From contig DASTGO010000250.1 of assembly GCA_035719045.1 (NCBI GenBank), positions 1 through 19,548 on the forward strand: a DNA stretch of 19,548 bases, written 5' to 3'. Origin of the DNA: DASTGO01 sp035719045. GTDB lineage: Bacteria; Actinomycetota; Actinomycetes; Actinomycetales; Kineosporiaceae. Shown here piece after piece: positions 14,386-19,548 of this stretch. The translations under genes were made by a program, and so were the position numbers. Within the stretch, counting starts at the first letter, position 1; every line of letters begins with the position of its first letter. The notes below the pieces were generated by a model that had not been told where the DNA came from, searched no databases, and saw only the letters and a list, made by a program, of their open reading frames with translations.

Positions 14386-15335
14386 TCCGGGATGACGGCG
14401 TAGGCGCGCACCGGGAAGGTCCCGAACCGCCGCACCGGCACCGGCGCGGCGTGCAGGGCGAAACCCTCGGTCGGCAGCGCGGCGAGGCCGGTGAGGTGCT
14501 CGAGCACCGGAATGCCGGCACCGAGCAGGGCGGTGTGCGCGGGCCGCTCGCCGCCGGCATCCGGCGAGGCGTCGTCGATGTTCACGGAGTCGATGCCGAC
14601 GAGGACGGCCCCACGCTCGACGAGCGACCGGGCTGCAGCCCCGGTGAGGAATGGGGCGCCGGCGCCGTAGGCGGGCGTGCGCCAGTGCCGGTCCCACCCG
14701 GTGTGCAGCAGGACGGCCCGCCCCTCGACGTCCAGGGCCGCGAGTTCGGCGACGTCGACGCCCCGGCGGTTCGACCCGGTGACGTCCACGACCAGGCCGG
14801 GGAGGGCGGCCATCCGGTCCAGGGGCAGCCCGGCGAGGTCGGTCCCGTCCACGAAACGGTGCCAGGGAGCATCGAGATAGGTCCCGGTGTTGCCGACCAT
14901 GGTGATGGTGGCCATCTCGAAGGTGGTGCCGGGGGCGTAGTGCGCCATCGAGTCCTCCCGGGAGAGGTGGATCCCCAGGGTCGGGCCGGGCAGGCCGGGA
15001 TAGGTGGTCATCCCCTCCTCCACCGGGTGGGTGAGGTCGACGAGCCGGACGCCCGAGCCGCGGCGCGCCTCACCGCCCTGAGCGGCGACGGTGCCCCGTG
15101 ACCCCTTGTGCCGCTCCGCCACGAACCTCAGCCCGCTGACCCGGACCTCTCCCACCATCAGCAGCCCCAGGTGGGCCACAAGGAGGAGGCCGACGTCGCC
15201 GGGGCCGAGGTCCGGCGACGGGACGTCGAGGCGGAAGTCCCGGACGGCGAGGCTGCCGCCGTTCGTGAACGCGAGGTCGGCGTCGAAGCAGGCCCGGAAC
15301 TCGTCGGACCGAGGGGGCAGGAGCTGGTCTGTCAT
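14382..15335 (-). CDS. Cyclase (PF04199, kynurenine-formamidase-like) family protein with N-terminal extension
   Basis: This family holds metal-dependent hydrolases such as bacterial kynurenine formamidase and isatin hydrolase. The protein has 317 residues. Residues 1-90 form an extension (FDADLAFTNGGSLAVRDFRL, HLGLLMVGEVRVSGLRF) that is not part of the usual 210-230-residue enzyme and may be a fused second unit. The cyclase domain starts at VRLVDLTHPVEEGMTTYPG (about 95). The metal motif, usually HxGTHxDxxxH, reads NTGTYLDAPWH (149-159), so the first two His are Asn149 and Tyr153 while Asp155 and His159 remain. This marks a variant subgroup, possibly with a different metal site. The ATG at 15335 has no ribosome-binding site. 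The gene is divergent from a LysR regulator, its probable controller. The substrate is unknown. Confidence 0.85.
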   Translation of the reverse strand: MTDQLLPPRSDEFRACFDADLAFTNGGSLAVRDFRLDVPSPDLGPGDVGLLLVAHLGLLMVGEVRVSGLRFVAERHKGSRGTVAAQGGEARRGSGVRLVDLTHPVEEGMTTYPGLPGPTLGIHLSREDSMAHYAPGTTFEMATITMVGNTGTYLDAPWHRFVDGTDLAGLPLDRMAALPGLVVDVTGSNRRGVDVAELAALDVEGRAVLLHTGWDRHWRTPAYGAGAPFLTGAAARSLVERGAVLVGIDSVNIDDASPDAGGERPAHTALLGAGIPVLEHLTGLAALPTEGFALHAAPVPVRRFGTFPVRAYAVIPE

Positions 15336-15427
15336 GGCAGCAGTCTGGCGGCACCCGGCATTTAGCGAAATCGAGAGTTGCTGTAGTGGGCCTGTAGCAC
15401 TGCTGAATGTTGCGGTAGCCTCCGCCC
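15336..15427. promoter_or_regulatory. Divergent promoter region between cyclase and LysR genes with repeated GTAG motifs
   Basis: This 92-bp gap is less GC-rich than its surroundings. It carries TGCTGTAG (15379-15386), GCCTGTAG (15390-15397) and TGCGGTAG (15411-15418), spaced 11 and 21 bp apart, so they lie on about the same helix face. LysR proteins commonly bind such divergent regions; the site assignment is inference. Confidence 0.4.
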
Positions 15428-16417
15428 GTGGACCTCGACCCGCGCCGGCTGGCCGTACTGGCCACGGTGGCCCGCACCGGCGGGATTCTCGCCGCGGCCG
15501 AGGCGCTCCGCGTCACGCCGTCGGCGGTCAGCCAGCAGGTGTCCCGGCTCGAGCGAGAGGCGGGTGTGGCGCTCGTCGTCCGTGGCGGGCGCCGGATCGA
15601 GCTGACCGCGGCCGGCGTCGAGCTCGCAGCCCACGGGCAGCGCATCGCCGAGGAGGTGGCCTCGGCCGGCCAGGCCCTGAGCGCCCTCACCGGCGCCGTG
15701 ACCGGCACGGTGACCGTGGTCGGATTCCCGACGGCGATCGCGGCGGTGATCGCCCCGGCGATCCTTGCGGTACGCGCCGCACACCCCGCCGTCACCGTTC
15801 GAGTCCTTGATGTCCCCGAGGCATCCGGCCTGGCCCAGTTGCGCGCCGGGACCGCCGACCTCGTGCTGCTCGAGCACGACGCCGGAGAGCACCTGTCCGC
15901 GCCACGAGGCCTGCACGACGTCCCGCTGCTCGACGACCCCTACTTGCTGGTGACCCCCGCCGGCCACACCCTGCCACGAGGCGCCCGGCAGCGAGCGGCG
16001 CTGGACCTGCCCTGGGTCGCCGGGCCGCCCGGCTCGGCCACGCGCAGCGTGCTCGAGCGGCTCTGCCAGACGGAGGACGTGCGGCCCCTGATCGCACACG
16101 AGGCCCTGGAGTTCCCGGCCGTGCTGGCACTGGTCGGGGCCGGGCTCGGGGTGGCGCTGGTGCCCCGGCTGGCCCTGCCCGCCCCCGCAGGTCTGCGGGC
16201 AGCGGGCCTGCGCGTCCTCGACCTGCCCGGCCTCGGGGCCCGCCAGGTCGTGGCCCGGCACCGGACGTCGCGGGGCGAGCCCTCCCCCGCCGTCCGGGTC
16301 GTTCTGGGCGCCCTCACCACCGCGAGCGAGACCATGGACGGCGGCGGTCGCCGTGCCGGCGGCGATGGCACCCCCGCACCCGCGGTCGAGAGCTCGCGAA
16401 GAACAAGGAGTTCCTGA
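15428..16417 (+). CDS. LysR-family transcriptional regulator
   Basis: A 329-residue LysR-type regulator. The N-terminal winged helix-turn-helix reads LAVLATVARTGGILAAAEAL, then TPSAVSQQVSRLEREAGVAL (to about 60). The linker helix and periplasmic-binding-like effector domain start at GTVTVVGFPTAIAAVIAPAI (about 95). The binding domain includes the typical GAGLGVALVPRLAL block. The C-terminal 30 residues are Gly/Arg/Ser-rich and probably disordered. The GTG at 15428 fits the start of the conserved helix but has no clear ribosome-binding site. It is divergent from the cyclase gene, the classic arrangement in which a LysR protein controls its neighbour and itself. The effector is unknown. Confidence 0.92.
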   Translation: MDLDPRRLAVLATVARTGGILAAAEALRVTPSAVSQQVSRLEREAGVALVVRGGRRIELTAAGVELAAHGQRIAEEVASAGQALSALTGAVTGTVTVVGFPTAIAAVIAPAILAVRAAHPAVTVRVLDVPEASGLAQLRAGTADLVLLEHDAGEHLSAPRGLHDVPLLDDPYLLVTPAGHTLPRGARQRAALDLPWVAGPPGSATRSVLERLCQTEDVRPLIAHEALEFPAVLALVGAGLGVALVPRLALPAPAGLRAAGLRVLDLPGLGARQVVARHRTSRGEPSPAVRVVLGALTTASETMDGGGRRAGGDGTPAPAVESSRRTRSS

Positions 16418-16625
16418 CTGCGGGGCAGCGGGAGGCGTTGGGCCGGTTCGTCGGTCCACCCCCAGGCTCTGCCCCAGTTTGATCATGGCCTGGCGTGTCG
16501 CCAGGGACGAGGAGCGACTGGCAGGCGCGGCGCAGCCCGGGCGTCAGCAGGGCCGAACTGGAGTCCGCCACCCTCACCTACCTGGCGACGATGCCCGCCT
16601 GGCGGGACCACCCCGTGGTCCGCGC

Positions 16626-17205
16626 TCACGTGGGTGGCGGCACCGGGCGGTAGCCGGTCCGGAAGAAGCCCCGGACTCCCCCGGCGATCCCGAGGTCGTG
16701 CCCGAAGGCCGTGCCGGCGGCCGGGGTGGCGTCCCGGAACCGGATCGTCACGTCGTCCCGCGGCCCCTGATCGGGGTCGTACACCCGCAGGACCACGGTG
16801 GCGCCCTCCCGCCGGTACCCCCAGGCCAGCACCTGGTGGTGCCGCGCTATCCGGCGGACGTCGAGCCCCCGAGCGGTGACCACCCCGAGCGGCACGGGGC
16901 GGCCGGCCTCCAGTTCGTCCCGGACCACGGGCCAGTGCCGGACCACGGTCCGGGTGCCCAGTCCCGGGGTGCCGCCCGGCAGCGGGACCGCCCGGCCGGT
17001 CCGATGGTGGGCGTCGGCGGCGAGCTGCCACCGGTAGTAGCGCAGCACGCCTGTCGGCAGCGCCCAGGAGTCCAGCAACCGGCGGACGATGAACCGGTAG
17101 AGCGGGTCACCGGGCGACGGCCGCGGCGACGTGGACCGCCGCGACGCCGGGGGCTGGGTCCACGCAGAGGACCGACCGGTGCCGGCGCTCGGTCCGACGA
17201 CGACT
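16626..17205 (-). pseudogene. C-terminal remnant of a C39-like cysteine-peptidase-fold protein
   Basis: The frame is open on the minus strand from 17205 to the stop at 16626-16628. It encodes a coherent C-terminal part of a C39-like protein family: DPLYRFIVRRLLDSWALPTG, LRYYRWQL, WPVVRDELEAGRPVPLGVV, the His block RHHQVLAWGYRR (about 16816-16841), LRVYDPDQGPRDDVTI and GVRGFFRTGYRP. The N-terminal part that should carry the catalytic Cys block is absent. Upstream of DPLYRF the frame gives only low-complexity residues before a TGA, and the methyltransferase gene begins its own 3' end at 17226. No convincing start codon exists; the best is an internal TTG at 17078. I therefore read it as a truncated gene. 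A short 150-aa product from the TTG cannot be excluded. Confidence 0.6.
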
Positions 17206-17225
17206 CAGTGCCGCCGAGCCGATAG

Positions 17226-17831
17226 TCAGTCCCGTTGGGCCAGGAGCAGGGCATCCACCGCATGGCGGACCGTCCCGTCGACCTCCACCGGACGCAGCAC
17301 GGCCTCGGCGCGCAGCAGCCGCAGATCGGCCACCCCGTCCAGGTCCGTGGCGGCGTCCGCTGCGGTGTACAGCACGGCCGGGTCCGGGGGGCCACCCACC
17401 CCCTCGGCGAGGTTCGCCGAGTCGTGCGCGACCACCAGCAGGGTGCCCCCGCGGGCGAGGCCGCCTGCCGCCTGCCGCAGAACCTGGGAGCGCTGCCCGG
17501 CGGGCAGTTGCAGATAGGTCACCACGACCAGGTCGAAGGAACCGGTCGCGGGCCGGTAGTCGAGGAGGTCGGCGCAGGTCCAGGTGACCTCGACCCCGGC
17601 CTTCCCGGCCAGCTCCCCCGCACGGCGCAGGGCGACCCCGGAGAAGTCGACCCCGGTCACCTGCCAGCCGAGCCGGGCCAGCCAGATCGCATTGCGGCCC
17701 TCACCGCAGGCCAGGTCGAGGGCACGACCCGGCGGCAGCGTGGCGCATTCGGCGGCCACCCAGCGGTTGGGCTCGCCGCCCCAGACCAGGTCGTGCGCCG
17801 CGTATCGGGCGTCCCAGTCCGTGGCATCCAC
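17226..17831 (-). CDS. Class I SAM-dependent methyltransferase, TehB-like
   Basis: A 201-residue Rossmann-fold methyltransferase. The start (WDARYAAHDLVWGGEPNRWV) is characteristic of a TehB/thiopurine-methyltransferase-like group. Motif I is LDLACGEGRN (38-47) with the acidic strand-2 end in GVDFS, followed by TCADLLDYRP and a motif IV-like FDLVVVTYLQLP. The substrate is unknown; relatives methylate oxyanions or small thiols, and I make no specific claim. The start is GTG at 17831 with gaggagg about eight bases upstream. A CsoR-type palindrome lies 28 bp before the start, suggesting control by a metal- or persulfide-sensing repressor encoded elsewhere. It is flanked by the peptidase remnant downstream and the sensor kinase upstream on the same strand. 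Confidence 0.88.
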   Translation of the reverse strand: MDATDWDARYAAHDLVWGGEPNRWVAAECATLPPGRALDLACGEGRNAIWLARLGWQVTGVDFSGVALRRAGELAGKAGVEVTWTCADLLDYRPATGSFDLVVVTYLQLPAGQRSQVLRQAAGGLARGGTLLVVAHDSANLAEGVGGPPDPAVLYTAADAATDLDGVADLRLLRAEAVLRPVEVDGTVRHAVDALLLAQRD

Positions 17832-17858
17832 GACTGCCTCCTCACCGGGGGAACCCTG

Positions 17859-17874
17859 ACACCCCGTAGGGTAT
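17859..17874 (-). promoter_or_regulatory. CsoR/RcnR-family-like operator upstream of methyltransferase
   Basis: Read on the minus strand: ATACCCTACGGGGTGT, an imperfect palindrome of the form ATACCC-N4-GGGTAT. This is the pattern bound by CsoR-family repressors (copper, nickel or persulfide sensors). One arm is imperfect (GGGTGT). It sits 28 bp before the GTG start, where it would overlap the promoter. No CsoR gene is in the window. Confidence 0.45.
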
Positions 17875-17985
17875 CCCCCGGGGTGGGCTGACCCGCAGGC
17901 GCCGTACCTGCCGCCGATCCGGCATGTCCGGTCGTGCCGGGCCCTGCCGCACCCGGCGGGAGGCGCTCAGCCCCGGCGGGACGGC

Positions 17986-19548
17986 TCAGCCCTGACGGGA
18001 CAACGGCACCCGCCAGATCAGCGTGGTCCCGCGCTGGGGACTCCCGGTCACCGTGAACGAGCCGCCGAGCGCGGTCGCGCGGTGGGCCATGTTGCGCAGC
18101 CCGTGCCCACCGTCGGCCCTGGCCGCCGGTCGTTCCGGCTCGGCGGGCAGTCCGCGGCCGTCGTCGACGATCCGCAGTTCCAGGTCCTCCCCGCCCATGA
18201 TGCTCACCTGAACCTGACCGGCGCCGGCGTGCCGGGCGATGTTGGTCAGTGCCTCCCGCAGCACCGCGAGCAGGTTCTCCAGGACGGTCGGGCTCACGCC
18301 CTCCATGCCCTCACCCAGGTCCAGTTCCGGGTCGAACCCGAGATGTCCGGCGGATTCGGAGACCACCTGCTGGATCCGGGCCCGGGGGGTCCAGGCCTCG
18401 TCCTTGCCGCGCTGCAGGGCGTAGATGGAGGTCCGGATGTCCCGGATCACCGCGTCGAGCTCGTCGACGTGCTCGGCGAGTCGTTGCTGTCCCTGCGGGT
18501 CGTCCAGCCAGCGGTTGAGCACCTGGACCGACAGTCCGGCACCGAACAGCCGGCCGATCACGTGGTCGTGCATGTCCCGGGCGATCCGTTCCCGCTCCTC
18601 CAGCACACGGACCCGTTCGGCATCGGCCCGGACCCGGGCCAGCTCGAGGGTGAGAGCGGCCTGTTCGGCGAAGGTGGTGGCCATGTCCCGGTCCTCGCCG
18701 CTGAAGGCGTCCCGCCCCTCCCGGCGGCGCAGGACGAGGCTGCCGTAGTGCCGCCGGCCCGTCCCGAGCGGGATGACGATGCCCGGACCGTCCGGCCCCT
18801 CCACCCGGCCGGTCGTGATCGGCTCCTCGTCAGTGGCGGGGGTCGAGGTCACTACCCGCGCCTCGTCGGCGTCCAGCAGGGCGGCGGCATGTTCGGCGAT
18901 CATCCGCAACGCCTCACGAGTGCCCGTCCCGGACAGCAGGGCGGTGGTGATCTCCGCGGTCGCCTGCTGCCAGCGCTGCCGCCGGGAGATCTCCTCGAAC
19001 AGCCGGGCGTTCGCGATCGCGACCGCCGCCGTGGCCGCCAGCGCGACCAGTAGTTCCTCGTCCTCGGCGGTGAACGGGGTGCCGTCCCGCTTCTCGGTCA
19101 GGTAGAGGTTGCCGAAGACCTCGTCCCGGATCCGGATCGGCACTCCGAGGAAGCTCTGCATCGGCGGATGCCCCGGCGGGAATCCGTAGGAGGACTCGTG
19201 GGCGCCGAGGTCCGGCAGCCGGATCGCCCGGGGCTGGCGGATGAGCAGGCCGAGGACTCCACGCCCGGACGGGGGGGCCCCGATCCGTTCCACCGTGTCA
19301 GGGTCCATGCCCACGTGGATGAACTGGGACAGCGTGCCGTCCGGCGCGATCACCCCGAGGGCGGCGTACTCGGCGTTGACCAGCTCACGGGCGGATCCGG
19401 CGATCTGCCGCAGCACGACGGGCAGGGCGAGATCGGCGGCCACCGCCCGGGTGGCCCGCAGCAGGACCCGCAACCGGTCCTGCGCGGCCATCACGTCCTG
19501 CGCGCGCTGCACCAACTGGCCGAGCATGTCGTCGAGTTCCAGCCGCGC
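17986..19548 (-). CDS. DevS/DosS-like two-component sensor histidine kinase (GAF-GAF-HisKA_3-HATPase), 5'-truncated by window
   Basis: The frame stays open to the right edge, and the seven codons before the ATG at 19527 (ARLELDD) match the coiled start of DevS proteins, so the gene begins outside. Residues count from that ATG. GAF-A (about 35-175) contains GRGVLGLLIRQP and GFPPGHPPMQSFLGVP. His120 of HPPM and Tyr142 of GNLYLT are 22 residues apart, exactly as the heme ligand His149 and Tyr171 of Mycobacterium tuberculosis DosS. GAF-B (about 195-300) lacks this motif. The dimerisation domain has the phospho-acceptor His320 in ARDMHDHVIGRLFGAGLSVQ. The ATPase domain has the N box LREALTNIARHA, DDGRGLP and GGHGLRNM. 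There are no membrane helices, so it is a cytosolic sensor, likely of O2, NO, CO or redox if heme is bound. The partner response regulator is not in the window. Confidence 0.93.
   Translation of the reverse strand, partial: ARLELDDMLGQLVQRAQDVMAAQDRLRVLLRATRAVAADLALPVVLRQIAGSARELVNAEYAALGVIAPDGTLSQFIHVGMDPDTVERIGAPPSGRGVLGLLIRQPRAIRLPDLGAHESSYGFPPGHPPMQSFLGVPIRIRDEVFGNLYLTEKRDGTPFTAEDEELLVALAATAAVAIANARLFEEISRRQRWQQATAEITTALLSGTGTREALRMIAEHAAALLDADEARVVTSTPATDEEPITTGRVEGPDGPGIVIPLGTGRRHYGSLVLRRREGRDAFSGEDRDMATTFAEQAALTLELARVRADAERVRVLEERERIARDMHDHVIGRLFGAGLSVQVLNRWLDDPQGQQRLAEHVDELDAVIRDIRTSIYALQRGKDEAWTPRARIQQVVSESAGHLGFDPELDLGEGMEGVSPTVLENLLAVLREALTNIARHAGAGQVQVSIMGGEDLELRIVDDGRGLPAEPERPAARADGGHGLRNMAHRATALGGSFTVTGSPQRGTTLIWRVPLSRQG

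Overview
The window is about 19.5 kb of very GC-rich, gene-dense DNA. Reading frames have almost all G/C third positions, GTG/TTG starts are common, and there is a perfect actinobacterial LexA box, a DevS/DosS-type kinase and a CpnT-like giant toxin protein. This points to a high-GC Actinomycetota chromosome; the genus cannot be fixed from sequence alone. I see no rRNA, tRNA, CRISPR array, insertion sequence or phage gene.

Region 1 (1-5218, +): the 3' part of a giant secreted-type protein whose start lies before the window. It carries a papain-fold (Tox-PL, PMT-C3-like) deamidase domain with a readable Cys-His-Asp triad. The domain sits in the middle of the protein, between two copies of a duplicated helical module. 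A long Pro-rich region, a membrane segment and Trp-rich tail repeats follow. No immunity gene lies downstream.

Region 2 (5276-6823, -): a PAS-PAS-GGDEF diguanylate cyclase with intact active-site and inhibitory-site motifs, preceded by a FliA/WhiG-like promoter candidate.

Region 3 (6998-13268): a leucine-degradation locus. A TetR repressor gene (-) is divergent from a four-gene operon (+): 3-methylcrotonyl-CoA carboxylase beta, 3-methylcrotonyl-CoA carboxylase alpha (biotin carboxylase plus BCCP), HMG-CoA lyase, and an enoyl-CoA hydratase that fits 3-methylglutaconyl-CoA hydratase. Together these take 3-methylcrotonyl-CoA to acetyl-CoA plus acetoacetate. The divergent promoter holds a perfect 17-bp inverted repeat made of two operator-like sites. 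Isovaleryl-CoA dehydrogenase is not in the window.

Region 4 (13378-16417): on the minus strand, a shikimate kinase, a 90-aa protein with a perfect LexA box abutting its -10, a 31-codon putative membrane peptide overlapping the end of a cyclase (kynurenine-formamidase-like) gene, and that cyclase. A LysR regulator is divergent from the cyclase.

Region 5 (16418-17205): a decayed stretch with the C-terminal remnant of a C39-like cysteine-peptidase-fold protein.

Region 6 (17226-19548, -): a TehB-type SAM methyltransferase with a CsoR-family-like operator upstream, and a GAF-GAF-HisKA_3 sensor kinase of the DevS/DosS type that keeps the heme-ligand His. The kinase runs off the right edge.

Most promising for novelty are the internally placed, repeat-flanked deamidase domain of the giant protein, the SOS-controlled leaderless small gene, and the overlapping 31-codon membrane peptide.
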